Positions 9,557 through 18,064 of a DNA stretch of 43,627 nt are shown here, piece by piece. The DNA comes from a virus, in the IMG/VR virus record IMGVR_UViG_3300045922_000165, positions 1 to 43,627 of that record; one strand, 5' to 3'. Each line of letters opens with the position of its first letter. Position 1 is the stretch's first letter. Made by a program: the position numbers and the translations under genes. Below the pieces are notes generated by a model. The model had not been told where the DNA came from. It worked only from the letters and a program-made list of their open reading frames with translations, and made no database searches.

Positions 9557-11409
9557 TCATTACTCTTTTGCGGAGTGTTCATGCGCAGCTTCTTAGCCGC
9601 TTCTAACAAACGCTTAGCTCTGCGCGCAGTCTCTTCCCGACCTTCGCGCGTTGGTGGTAAGGCGTTGCTATTGTCCGGGCGAGGCGGCGCAACAAACTTA
9701 CGGTCCTCCAAGAGCTGAAGCCGCTCAGCCGCTGGTCGCTCCGAGGGGCTCCCCTTGAACCACAGAAAAGACCAGCCGGGCTTTGTGGCAAAATCCGGGT
9801 TGGCCTCTTTGAACCTGTCCGCATACTTACCTATCTTTTCCTCAAGTAGCTTGCGGTTTGCGGCAATGTTGGCAATGGTGCTGGAGTCTTTAAATTCCGC
9901 GCCGATGTTGTACGACTCGCGCATGGACACTAAATCGTCAAAGAACTCTGATGCTATCATGTCGACTAACGCTTTGTTGCTCTCTTGTACCTGGACTCTG
10001 TTTCGTGCAGGCACACCGTCAATAGACTGGAGCAAACCACGGCTGCGAAGTGCGTCTTCAATAACCCCATAATACTCGGCGTTAGCACTACGGATGGCCT
10101 TTAACGAAGACGCGTCGCCTTTTAGCATAGACTTTTGTAAACCAATAAACGCCTTAGAATCCGCTGGGCTCAGACGTGAATGGTCAATGTTAAGGATGGA
10201 AAACTTTTCTATGTCATTTGACATACGCGTAAGCTCCGCTTTGTACGCAGGGTCAGACAATTTTTTACCTGGCTTAACCTTAGCATCAAGCATCGCTTGC
10301 ATTTGCTGCTTTAACGTCTGCGGGCCGCCCATGTTGTTGAGCTTATCTGATATTGTGCTGATGTAAGACCGCACATCCTCAACCTGAGACTGCATATTAT
10401 CTGAGCCCGGCGTCACGTTGTCTAAGAGTCGGTGAAAGCCAGACCAAGATTCCGCACGCCGAGCTTGGGTGTTCTGCTTATCAATGGCGACGATACGAGA
10501 GAACTCTTGCAAGGCTGCGCGTTGAAACTCAGGGTTAGGTATCTTGGCTATCTCGCCATAGCCACGCGCGGGGTTATCTGGGTGTGCAGAAAAGGCCTCT
10601 TTAGCGTAGACCTCGGCTTGGTCTTTAAGGTTTGCTGCACGAACCTTAGACTCAACCGCTGTGCGGTCCTCGGTTGTCAGTAAATTCTCGTTGTCTTGAA
10701 GAAACTTCTGCGCAAATATGCCGTCGCCAGGGCGGCTAGATAAAAACTCCAGCTTTTGCCGCAAGTATGCAGAGTATTTTTTTGCCGAATTTACGTCAAT
10801 AGTTGCTTGGCGCTCCGGTGTATCCGGCACGCCAAGACTGTTAGCGGCTAACGTCTCTTCATTGTATATCGCAAAAGCGACCTCTTTATCCGCATTCTTA
10901 TCGTACGGATTAAGCAGGGCTTCCTGAACAGATAGCTGCACATTAACGCGGGCATTGTTCTTCCCGGTCTTAACAAATTCCCGCGCCAGATGCTCTTGGC
11001 TTTCTTGCTCTAACGTTACGGCATAGTTACCTAGCTTAAGGTCATAAATCTTTTTTGCTTCAGGAGAAAGATCCTTAGCGTATTCCTGGGCCGCCTTTTG
11101 TATTGTGGCTATATAATTCGGATAGGCTGCCTTAGCGCCCTCAAGCCCAGTTACTTTAAACTGTGCTCGCGCTTCTTGAATGGATGCTCTAAAAGCGTTA
11201 TACGCGCCTTCGGCCTCTTGCTTGTGAGTCTCTTGTTTAACGTCAGACTCAAGTACGGCGTAAGCGCCTGTAGCCACAAAGCGAGTAATGGCGTCGACAA
11301 GAGCGGACTCGGCTCTTTCTGTGCCGCGCATGTCACGAACGTCTGGCGCGCGGGGTGTGTTAAACGGGGCGCGCGCCCTCACGTCAGATTTAAAAATATC
11401 TCGGGCCAT
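9553..11409 (-). CDS. Internal virion protein (T7 gp15-like position)
   Basis: A 618-aa, charged, almost wholly helical protein with long Ala/Glu/Lys/Gln-rich segments and no signal peptide or membrane span. It lies between a small gp14-like protein and the giant protein, the order seen for T7 gp14-gp15-gp16. Its N-terminus (MARDIFKSDVRARAPFNTPRA) begins with an Arg/Pro-rich stretch. No enzymatic motif was seen. The call rests on gene order, length and helical character rather than on a recognised domain. Inference: core or ejection-tube component loaded inside the head. Confidence 0.65.
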   Translation of the reverse strand: MARDIFKSDVRARAPFNTPRAPDVRDMRGTERAESALVDAITRFVATGAYAVLESDVKQETHKQEAEGAYNAFRASIQEARAQFKVTGLEGAKAAYPNYIATIQKAAQEYAKDLSPEAKKIYDLKLGNYAVTLEQESQEHLAREFVKTGKNNARVNVQLSVQEALLNPYDKNADKEVAFAIYNEETLAANSLGVPDTPERQATIDVNSAKKYSAYLRQKLEFLSSRPGDGIFAQKFLQDNENLLTTEDRTAVESKVRAANLKDQAEVYAKEAFSAHPDNPARGYGEIAKIPNPEFQRAALQEFSRIVAIDKQNTQARRAESWSGFHRLLDNVTPGSDNMQSQVEDVRSYISTISDKLNNMGGPQTLKQQMQAMLDAKVKPGKKLSDPAYKAELTRMSNDIEKFSILNIDHSRLSPADSKAFIGLQKSMLKGDASSLKAIRSANAEYYGVIEDALRSRGLLQSIDGVPARNRVQVQESNKALVDMIASEFFDDLVSMRESYNIGAEFKDSSTIANIAANRKLLEEKIGKYADRFKEANPDFATKPGWSFLWFKGSPSERPAAERLQLLEDRKFVAPPRPDNSNALPPTREGREETARRAKRLLEAAKKLRMNTPQKSNE

Positions 11410-11420
11410 TTATATCCTCA

Positions 11421-11927
11421 CTATCTTGAAGCTCTATTTGCCAATATATTGGTGCCCATACTAAAGAGTCCAGTTAGCCCACCGAGCATAACATCACGAT
11501 TACGACGAGAGCGAATTTCGTCAATAGTTTGTCGCGCAGCTTTCATATTCATGCGGCCTTGAACGCGAAAATTAGACGCTTCCATATACGCATTGCTGAC
11601 TACGGTATTGACTGCGCGCAATACAACTGAGGTTTCTCTGCTATCTGCGGATGAAGAAGACGGTGATGTTGGGCTAATGCCGCGAGCCGCCATAGAAGCT
11701 ACGCGATCGCCTCGCACTTCCGCCGCTCGGTCAAACAAACCACCAGCTTCCGTAGACGCTACTGCCGCCAATTGACTAACCCTAAGCTCGTACAAAGCCG
11801 CCTGGGCCTGAGCATTTTGCAAATTGCGTTCAGCCGCTCTACGGTCCTGGTTGTTAGATAAACCCCCTTGAATGGCGCCACCAATTAGTCCGGCACCTAA
11901 CGCTACTAACGCCGCTGGTAAAGGCAC
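11421..11927 (-). CDS. Small internal virion protein (T7 gp14-like)
   Basis: A 168-aa protein. It starts with a hydrophobic Ala/Gly segment (LPAALVALGAGLIGGAIQGG), continues with a long Ala/Gln/Arg-rich helix (RRAAERNLQNAQAQAALYE), and ends in a second Gly/Met-rich hydrophobic patch (LGGLTGLFSMGTNILAN). T7 gp14 and its relatives share this form: a short helical protein with a membrane-active N-terminus, ejected first into the outer membrane. Its place directly after the tail nozzle gene and before the two larger internal proteins supports the call. Sequence identity to gp14 itself was not established. Confidence 0.65.
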   Translation of the reverse strand: MPLPAALVALGAGLIGGAIQGGLSNNQDRRAAERNLQNAQAQAALYELRVSQLAAVASTEAGGLFDRAAEVRGDRVASMAARGISPTSPSSSSADSRETSVVLRAVNTVVSNAYMEASNFRVQGRMNMKAARQTIDEIRSRRNRDVMLGGLTGLFSMGTNILANRASR

Positions 11928-11936
11928 ACAAACCCC

Positions 11937-14669
11937 CTACATGTCCACACTAGCCTCGTAGCCCAGAATTGTAAATGGGGCTGCGCGGACTTGGCGGAAG
12001 AGAACACGTGCGTGCTGATTAGCTTCACCACGCACCGGTATATTAAAGCGACCCGTATAGTAGTCTTTCTCGAAAGTGTCGGTGAAGTCTTTCACTTTGC
12101 TCATTTCCCGAGGAGTAACGTCTTCTGGCTCATACCCAGAGATAAACAAGTCTTTAGTATGCTCAAACTCAACATCAATAGAGTGAAGCCGTTTCTGCAC
12201 GTCCACATTCGGAACGTCAAGTGGCGGCACATAGCTAACACTCTGAACCTCCGAAACAAAATTAAACCCAATGATCCAATAATCAAACCACACAGGAAGC
12301 GTCAGCGGGCCAGTAACCGGGTTCGGGACTACAATGCGCGGTAAACCGGAGCCTGGATTGCTGTTGGCTAGCTCCCGGCCATCGACCATTAGCCCTACGT
12401 CGAAACCCCAATACTCAGGCCCTATATTGAAACTATTGGCCAACTGGATAAGCTCAGCACCGACCAACGTGCCGCTAAACGGACAATCCTCGTCACTCAA
12501 AACATCAACAGCGTTAAGCGTGCTAGATACGATTTCCGCGTCCCATGTGACCGCACCAAACTTTATTCTAACTTTAGCTCCTGGCGTAAGAGTAAGCCCG
12601 TGAGCTGTGGCTGTAACAGTAAACACGTTACCCTGTTCAGTGCCGGAGTTTGGGACAACAACGCTGCCAGTAAAACGATCAGCCACACCCTCTGTAAAGC
12701 AATCATAGAAGCGGTAGTTAAAGCGCGGCTCCACATCTACGAGGTTATTCTGCGCTTCCCGACTAAACATACGTTCAAGGAATATGCGGGGGTTTCCACT
12801 GCGATCTGTACGCTCAGTCAGCATATACATGCGGTCTTCTTTATCCGAAGAACTTAAAGAAATGGCGTCAATTATTTTAGCGTTAAAATCGTGGCGGTGT
12901 ACCCCAATTCTTTGATCGCCGTCCCGCAAAGTGCATGCTGTAACGATGTCAGTAGGTTGATCTTCGATACCTCGGTGAAAACACCATAGCGTATTATAGT
13001 TTCCCCTAGTGTAACACATGTTGCGGATTCCTGCGCCACGCTGAAACAAATCCTTTGCGGTAAAAGACACGTCAAAAAACGAGTACCCGTTAATCTCGCG
13101 TTCAAATTGGGCGCGCATAACAGAAGACACTCGAGCCGTAGCAAAGTATACTTCGTTACCTGCTACTACAGGCTCAACATCAATATCCGCAACATACCCA
13201 TTAGAGTCTCCGATGTTTGCGGTCTCCCGTGTCAACAATCCGTCAGAAGAAATAGACCCCACCGTGTGAACACCCTTATCAGTAAACAACAACAGTCGCT
13301 TATGCGGAACGACGTGATAAACCTCATTAACGCCGAGAACATCCAAAGAAAAGGGTTCTTCCGCTGAAACAGCCTCGGCAGGTAAGTGCATGGTCAAGCG
13401 CGGACTTCGAGATGTCGGGATGTTGCTAAACGCAACTCTATTAGTGCCAAAGAAACGCCCGATATCGGTCGGAAAATCGTCAAGACCAAAGCCCGCCGTA
13501 ATCAGCCTTCCGTCCTTCCACGCAAAAGTCTGCGCCACCGTAGTGGCGGATAAACCAAGCGCAAACACAGCGGGGGCGCCTGAGGTAAATGGGAAGTCGT
13601 TTACTGTGTGGCTAGCAAGAAGAGACGAGTTTAAGTAGTTCTTGGTGTTGGCTCCCGTGATAAGGAAATCATTAAGAACCCGGTAGTTCATCGGAAACGA
13701 ACGGCCCTCATCAAGAGGTTGGCCAATATAAATTAAAGCGTTAGCCGTTCCTGTAGCAGATATACTCCCAAGAAGTTTAGCACTTCTCGCTCGGTCATCG
13801 CGCGCTAGATACACGCGAACCTCAAAACCTGCGGGGATAGCAGGCGTTGTAGACATAGAGAATAGGTAATGGTTGGTCGCGCTAAACTCAGGCGGCACTG
13901 TATTGCTTGGGTAAAAAACGCCGCTAAGAACAAGTTCCTCTCCGGTAATCTTACTGTACAATGTATAAATCAAAGTCATAGCGCCACCACCGGTGGCCGT
14001 ACCTACTTTAGTTGCGGTGGCGGGCGTAGGTAAAGTTGCGCTAAGATAGGTGGCGGGGCTTGCTGCATCCAGGAATACAAACTGCGCAAAATATCCAATG
14101 ACCGCCGGATCGCCAAAAGCATTAGTGCCTGTGAATGGTAGTATGTTTAAGAAACCGCGAGTGAGGAAACCTAACTGTGTTGAGTGCTCTTTTGTTAAAT
14201 ATTTCCCGTTTGAAACAGCTTTGCGTAAAGTGTCGGGTACTAAAAAATCAGCAAGAGATTGCACATCAGCGTCTAAACCCCCGGGGCCTGAAGGGTGAAA
14301 ACCTATGGTCGGAACCACGCCAAACAAATTGGGCTTAGGCCTTACATCCACCGAAATAAAGTCAAAGGGCCCTGCCTTGCCTGTCTCATATACTTGGCCT
14401 GGAAGTATCAATAAGCTATCTGACTTTAGCCGAGAAGGCAGTTCGGCTAGGCGAGCTTTGCGCGTAATCCCAAGACCGCCCGAGCTTAAAATCTGGCAGT
14501 CGTACACAAGCTGTGTACCAAGCCTATTTGTAACCCCGCCTTCAGGGCGCACTATAGTGTTACGGCAAATCCTTAGACTTTGCGTATAGGCTTCGCTTGA
14601 GCTTGCCGCTTGAATAGCGCGCGAAACCTCGCCGTACACAAAAAAATGTCTGCGATTTTCTATAGCCAT
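11937..14669 (-). CDS. Tail nozzle protein (T7 gp12, tail tubular protein B-like)
   Basis: A 910-aa protein whose start region (AYTQSLRICRNTIVRPEGG followed by VTNRLGTQLVYDC) is the typical opening of stubby tail nozzle proteins in podoviruses: conserved Cys-Arg-Asn and a PEGG(V/A)xxRxGT pattern. The rest is beta-rich, as expected of a propeller. A later segment, VLGVNEVYHVVPHKRLLLFTDKG, also resembles this family, in which the nozzle blades contain LLLFT. It overlaps the adaptor gene upstream by 10 bases, the T7 gp11-gp12 order. It would form the distal tail tube that contacts fibres and lets internal proteins through. Confidence 0.85.
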   Translation of the reverse strand: MAIENRRHFFVYGEVSRAIQAASSSEAYTQSLRICRNTIVRPEGGVTNRLGTQLVYDCQILSSGGLGITRKARLAELPSRLKSDSLLILPGQVYETGKAGPFDFISVDVRPKPNLFGVVPTIGFHPSGPGGLDADVQSLADFLVPDTLRKAVSNGKYLTKEHSTQLGFLTRGFLNILPFTGTNAFGDPAVIGYFAQFVFLDAASPATYLSATLPTPATATKVGTATGGGAMTLIYTLYSKITGEELVLSGVFYPSNTVPPEFSATNHYLFSMSTTPAIPAGFEVRVYLARDDRARSAKLLGSISATGTANALIYIGQPLDEGRSFPMNYRVLNDFLITGANTKNYLNSSLLASHTVNDFPFTSGAPAVFALGLSATTVAQTFAWKDGRLITAGFGLDDFPTDIGRFFGTNRVAFSNIPTSRSPRLTMHLPAEAVSAEEPFSLDVLGVNEVYHVVPHKRLLLFTDKGVHTVGSISSDGLLTRETANIGDSNGYVADIDVEPVVAGNEVYFATARVSSVMRAQFEREINGYSFFDVSFTAKDLFQRGAGIRNMCYTRGNYNTLWCFHRGIEDQPTDIVTACTLRDGDQRIGVHRHDFNAKIIDAISLSSSDKEDRMYMLTERTDRSGNPRIFLERMFSREAQNNLVDVEPRFNYRFYDCFTEGVADRFTGSVVVPNSGTEQGNVFTVTATAHGLTLTPGAKVRIKFGAVTWDAEIVSSTLNAVDVLSDEDCPFSGTLVGAELIQLANSFNIGPEYWGFDVGLMVDGRELANSNPGSGLPRIVVPNPVTGPLTLPVWFDYWIIGFNFVSEVQSVSYVPPLDVPNVDVQKRLHSIDVEFEHTKDLFISGYEPEDVTPREMSKVKDFTDTFEKDYYTGRFNIPVRGEANQHARVLFRQVRAAPFTILGYEASVDM

Positions 14670-15238
14670 TCATCCTCATTTCTGCGGGAGCCGCGCAGGC
14701 GAGTGTCCATAACCCGAGCTTTTCTTAAATACCGTTGGGCCATGTTAATATACATCTGCACCGTCTCTTTAGAATTACGTGACTTAACGCCCTCTAAATC
14801 TGGCGCTAAAAAGCTGGCTAGGAAGTATTCTACACCCATGCGGAAATAGATCGGGAATAGGTGGGGTTCCTCACTAATGTCACGAACGTAGGAGAACTCA
14901 AACCCGCCCGTTGCAGTAAACATAATAGAGCTTGTGCTGTCAGATCCCACAGTCCAGCGGGGCATACACCAATTGTCCGCCGGGTGAAGGTAGTCGCCGG
15001 GCAAGCGAAACGCGAACGTAAACGGGGGCGGGATTGTCACACCAATAGCCAGAGCCGGGGTTATAGTAGTCGTGGCAAAAGAGTAAGAGAACTCCGCAAG
15101 CGACGCTCGTACACTGTCCGGGTAATACGTACGCAAAAGGTCGGGTATTAAACCAACCTCGGAATCATAGTCGTTTAGCCGGTACTTATGCTTAACAAGC
15201 GTCAGAGCTTTGTTACAAATATCAATCTTAAGCGCCAC
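14660..15238 (-). CDS. Tail adaptor protein (T7 gp11, tail tubular protein A-like)
   Basis: A 192-aa protein with the standard gp11-type layout: ICNKALTLVKHKYRLNDYDSE near the N-terminus, LLRTYYPDSVRASLAEFSYSF at about 33-53, then FAFRLPGDYLHPADNW, the conserved 'LP.D.L.' turn. The C-terminal half has helices ending in a basic tail. In T7-like phages this protein forms a dodecameric ring joining portal and nozzle. It sits immediately before the nozzle gene with a short overlap. Family assignment is firm from motif order and length. Confidence 0.85.
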   Translation of the reverse strand: MALKIDICNKALTLVKHKYRLNDYDSEVGLIPDLLRTYYPDSVRASLAEFSYSFATTTITPALAIGVTIPPPFTFAFRLPGDYLHPADNWCMPRWTVGSDSTSSIMFTATGGFEFSYVRDISEEPHLFPIYFRMGVEYFLASFLAPDLEGVKSRNSKETVQMYINMAQRYLRKARVMDTRLRGSRRNEDEWL

Positions 15239-15277
15239 AAAAAACCTCTCTGTAACTAAGAAGCCTCAGACCGCGCG

Positions 15278-15556
15278 TTAAGACTCCTGTTTGTTTTGCC
15301 GAGCGATTGGAGGGTCCCCGTAAGGGTTCTCCGAAAACTGCGGCTCAATTCGTTTGCTTGTAGCTTTAGAATCCACCAGCAAAAAATGGGGCAAAAGTTT
15401 CCCGTCCTCGTCAACAACCTGATGCCTAGCCGTTTCAAAGACTTCGCCCGCTTCATACAAACGCCCAAGAAAACAATTCTTGAGCGCGCGTACACGAACA
15501 ACTTCAGCTTGCTTTGGGCCAGCTTTCGCCAGCCCTTGGGTACTTCCGCCGGACAT
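15278..15556 (-). CDS. Small head-region protein of unknown function
   Basis: A 92-aa protein. Its core VVRVRALKNCFLGRLYEAGEVFE resembles the short beta-barrel-like peptides (pattern V-x-V-x-A-L-x-x-x-x-x-G-x-x-Y-x-x-G-E-x-x-E) often found next to capsid genes and sometimes called head-completion or accessory head proteins. The remainder is polar. The ATG shares one base with the stop of the cement-like protein (TAATG), so translation is probably coupled. No enzymatic function is suggested. Confidence 0.6.
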   Translation of the reverse strand: MSGGSTQGLAKAGPKQAEVVRVRALKNCFLGRLYEAGEVFETARHQVVDEDGKLLPHFLLVDSKATSKRIEPQFSENPYGDPPIARQNKQES

Positions 15557-16002
15557 TAGTTACCTACAGCGGACGGTGTTGCTGGGTGATGTTGTACACG
15601 CTCAAGGTAATCGAGGCGCGCAGAAACGAACCCGGCAGGCGCATTGCCAGCGATGACCGTCTTAAGACGATACCAACGACGGTACAGAGGCTTTGGCATA
15701 ACCGCTGCGATGACCATAGTACCAGCGGGCAGAGAAGCTCCGTTGATAGCGTGAGTCGACGCAACGATTTCTGCGTTAGTGCCGGTGTCGGTGTCGGCCA
15801 TCTCTAGCTGGAACTGATATGTCTCCGCTGGTGTCCCGCCGTTAGCCAAGGCTTGCTTGGTAGTTACAACAAGAGCCAGCGCGTGACCTGAACCAAACAA
15901 GGAGAGGGGGCTAACCCCTTTTCCCAGGTCCAGCCATGCGCTCTCGTTGCTGGCATCGACTTCAAAGTTGTCGGAAAAAACTAATGACTGATCGACTTGC
16001 AT
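15556..16002 (-). CDS. Bbp16-like capsid cement protein
   Basis: A 148-aa beta-rich protein directly downstream of the major capsid protein, where decoration proteins are usually encoded. Features seen: SLVFSDNFEVDASNESAWLDLG near the start, a middle ALALVVTTKQAL and TYQFQLEMADT, then LPAGTMVIAAVMPKPLYRRWYRLKTV. This order (short N-arm, 'lfs..qavt..a.st..idlg', a long beta domain ending in 'rY.Rl.y...g') is that of the capsid cement family named after Bbp16 of Bordetella phage BPP-1. Inference: trimers at capsid three-fold axes that stabilise the shell. The match is from memory of the family pattern. Confidence 0.65.
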   Translation of the reverse strand: MQVDQSLVFSDNFEVDASNESAWLDLGKGVSPLSLFGSGHALALVVTTKQALANGGTPAETYQFQLEMADTDTGTNAEIVASTHAINGASLPAGTMVIAAVMPKPLYRRWYRLKTVIAGNAPAGFVSARLDYLERVQHHPATPSAVGN

Positions 16003-16013
16003 AACTGTCTCCC

Positions 16014-17024
16014 TTAGAAGCCGGTAATTTGGTTCATGTTAGTCAAGATGGCGTCGCTCTCGTAAACCATGGCGTTGTCAAACATCAACACGCGTTGACC
16101 GTTGATAACTTCATAGCTCAATTGACCGCCGGCGCTTACTTCACGACGCTGTTGGAGTCTCCAAGCAGTGCGCAAAGATTTAGGCATGAAGATACCCACA
16201 GGGCCTGTAGCAGTACTGCGATCCATGCTTTCCATGGCTCGAATTACAAGCTCAGTGATGTTGATAAAAGATGAGTTGGTAGGCGCAAGCAACACGCGGT
16301 CAGTGTCTACGTTGATGACGTGGGCAACACTGCGCCAGTCGTCGATAGCCAAACCAACACAACCGTGGACAACATCGTCCAGCATATACTTGATACGTTG
16401 GTTTCCACCGCCGTCAGTGTAGTGCTCAGCGCGAGGAGGGAAAGGCGTGTGCTGCATACCCGCAGTTTCGTTATCTGGATATACGATACGCGCGCCACCT
16501 TCGCCGGTTTTAATAATCCAGATAGATGTCTGTTTACCGGCAGCCGTACCAGTAGCGTTTACGACCTGAGTTGCCGCTGCGCTAGCGGGGTCAGTAAAGC
16601 GGCGGTGCAACCCGTCAAAACCATCTTGGTTAACTGCAACTTGCTCATAGAAAAGCTTTTGCTCAATAGTGTCCATCAAACCGCGAGACAAGCCCATAAC
16701 GTTTTGGAAACGGAAAAGCTCAGGGTTGCGAACATCTTTGGCCAGCTTTTGCTCGATAGTAGTGGCCACTTCCAATTTTGCGGTCTTTTCTTTAATAGAA
16801 ACGCCGCCAACTTTGGAGAGCAAATACCCCTCGTTATAGCGAGAGTAAGCCGCCGGAGGATTACCTGCGGTCAGCGAAACAATGCGCTCTTTACCGTCAG
16901 CACTGTTGCCAGGAACCCACTGAAGAAAAGACGCGAGTCCGTTTACTTTGGATGAAACGTCGATAAGCGCCTGGACTGTGTTATCCTTGGGAATCCGAGC
17001 CGCCAAATCTGCGAGAGTGTACAT
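16014..17024 (-). CDS. Major capsid protein
   Basis: A 336-aa protein between scaffold and cement genes. It starts MYTLADLAARIPKDN after a strong ribosome site (AGGGGGG, 5-6 bases before ATG). The centre has SIKEKTAKLEVATTIEQKL and a long helix ELFRFQNVMGLSRGLMDTIEQ, like the spine helix of HK97-fold shells, followed by FYEQVAVNQDGFDGLHRRF, the pattern of podovirus major capsid proteins of the BPP-1 type. The C-terminal half contains a beta P-domain and ends with NMNQITGF. The length fits a capsid protein without a large N-terminal delta domain, which agrees with a separate scaffold gene. Confidence 0.85.
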   Translation of the reverse strand: MYTLADLAARIPKDNTVQALIDVSSKVNGLASFLQWVPGNSADGKERIVSLTAGNPPAAYSRYNEGYLLSKVGGVSIKEKTAKLEVATTIEQKLAKDVRNPELFRFQNVMGLSRGLMDTIEQKLFYEQVAVNQDGFDGLHRRFTDPASAAATQVVNATGTAAGKQTSIWIIKTGEGGARIVYPDNETAGMQHTPFPPRAEHYTDGGGNQRIKYMLDDVVHGCVGLAIDDWRSVAHVINVDTDRVLLAPTNSSFINITELVIRAMESMDRSTATGPVGIFMPKSLRTAWRLQQRREVSAGGQLSYEVINGQRVLMFDNAMVYESDAILTNMNQITGF

Positions 17025-17106
17025 TAAACCCCCCTAAAGAGTTTTCTAGTTGCCTGCAAGTTAGAGTGTGGCTTGCGCTGCAATAAAAAATCAAGAAGAA
17101 AATCGT

Positions 17107-17790
17107 TCACATTAGTCCTTTATACACGTTGGCAACGGTTTTCTCGAGCGACGCCTGGACTGAAGGCCTAGAATTAAACCCGGTTGACGAGTCGTCCGCA
17201 ATACTTGCCCCCTGTTTTATCAAATATTTTACAACTGAAGGGTGGCTTAAGAGACCTGTTTCCTTAAGCGCATCAACAAATCCAGGGCTCTGAACAGCCA
17301 AGTATCGACGGACAAGCTCGGTGTTTTTCCCATACTCATTCATAATCTCAGGGTCCTTGCGCAATTGCTCGTCCCACTTTTGCACCCGCTGTTGAATTAC
17401 CTGATTGGCCGCCTCAATTGTCTGCCGAGTTACACCCTCAACATAATCATGCACTTTTTCAGCAACTTCTTTTGGCACCTTTGATCCAACAAAAAGTTCT
17501 TGAAGAGGCTTTAACTCGTCAGCGCCAAGCAGACCTTTTTCTTTTGGCATAAGCTCATAGGGCTCAAACTTTGGCGGCTCATCTTTTGTAGCAGGTGGTG
17601 TCGCTGCCGCAGTTTCATCTTTTGCGGCGGGCGGTGTTGCTGGCGCAGCCGCATCTTTTGCGGCTGGTGGCGCCGCTGCCGCAGCCTCCTTTGATGCTGG
17701 CGCAGCCTCAGAAGGCAGCATGTCTTTTTGCATGCCCTGCCCGCCAAGAATAGCAAGCCCGTTAGCGATGGCGTTCATTACGTTATCCAT
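17107..17790 (-). CDS. Scaffolding protein
   Basis: A 227-aa acidic protein. Residues about 28-75 are a Pro/Ala/Lys repeat in which PPAAKDE-like units recur four to five times. The remainder is helical and coiled-coil-like (LQELFVGSKVPKEVAEKVHDY, then EAANQVIQQRVQKWDEQLRKD). It ends with a conserved-looking short helix (ASLEKTVANVYKGLM). Disordered-plus-helical architecture and its position just upstream of the capsid gene are typical of podovirus scaffolds. No protease motif was seen, so scaffold is probably released rather than cleaved by a phage protease. Confidence 0.7.
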   Translation of the reverse strand: MDNVMNAIANGLAILGGQGMQKDMLPSEAAPASKEAAAAAPPAAKDAAAPATPPAAKDETAAATPPATKDEPPKFEPYELMPKEKGLLGADELKPLQELFVGSKVPKEVAEKVHDYVEGVTRQTIEAANQVIQQRVQKWDEQLRKDPEIMNEYGKNTELVRRYLAVQSPGFVDALKETGLLSHPSVVKYLIKQGASIADDSSTGFNSRPSVQASLEKTVANVYKGLM

Positions 17791-17800
17791 GTTCTACTCC

Positions 17801-18064
17801 TTAGTTCTCTGTGTCGGCGCCAAGAATCTCAGCGATGTACTCTATATGTTTACGTCTCAATATTTGAAGCATCTTACGACCGTAAAGTCTACGGCCTTCA
17901 AGATAGCTATTCATAATCGGGTCAGTCGTAAAACTCGCCCCCATACCATCAAGGACAAAGTATTTCAAAACTTCTTTACCGCCCTCAGACTTAAGTAGAG
18001 TTTCCACCACAAGCTCAAGCCCTCGGTCTTTCTCCGAGTTCATTCTTATTTCTTTTCCGCGCAC
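17801..18064 (-). CDS. Bbp19-like small head protein
   Basis: An 87-aa protein. The segment from LVVETLLKSEGGKEVLKYF through GMGASFTTDP to YLEGRRLYGRKMLQIL matches the Bbp19 family pattern as I remember it: a helix with 'F..TpeGrrVL..LL', 'FtgDp...afneGrR..G..Ll'. The family is common between portal and capsid genes of BPP-1-like and other podoviruses; its role is not known to me. The start is uncertain: a GTG at 18064 overlaps the portal stop (TAGTG) and has AGGGG upstream, whereas the ATG at 18043 has a weaker ribosome site. Confidence 0.65.
   Translation of the reverse strand: MRGKEIRMNSEKDRGLELVVETLLKSEGGKEVLKYFVLDGMGASFTTDPIMNSYLEGRRLYGRKMLQILRRKHIEYIAEILGADTEN

Noticed and set aside
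16320-16955. 211-codon plus-strand ORF opposite the capsid gene
   Set aside because: Lies wholly antisense to the major capsid gene, has no recognisable motif or ribosome site, and fits the bias of long antisense frames.
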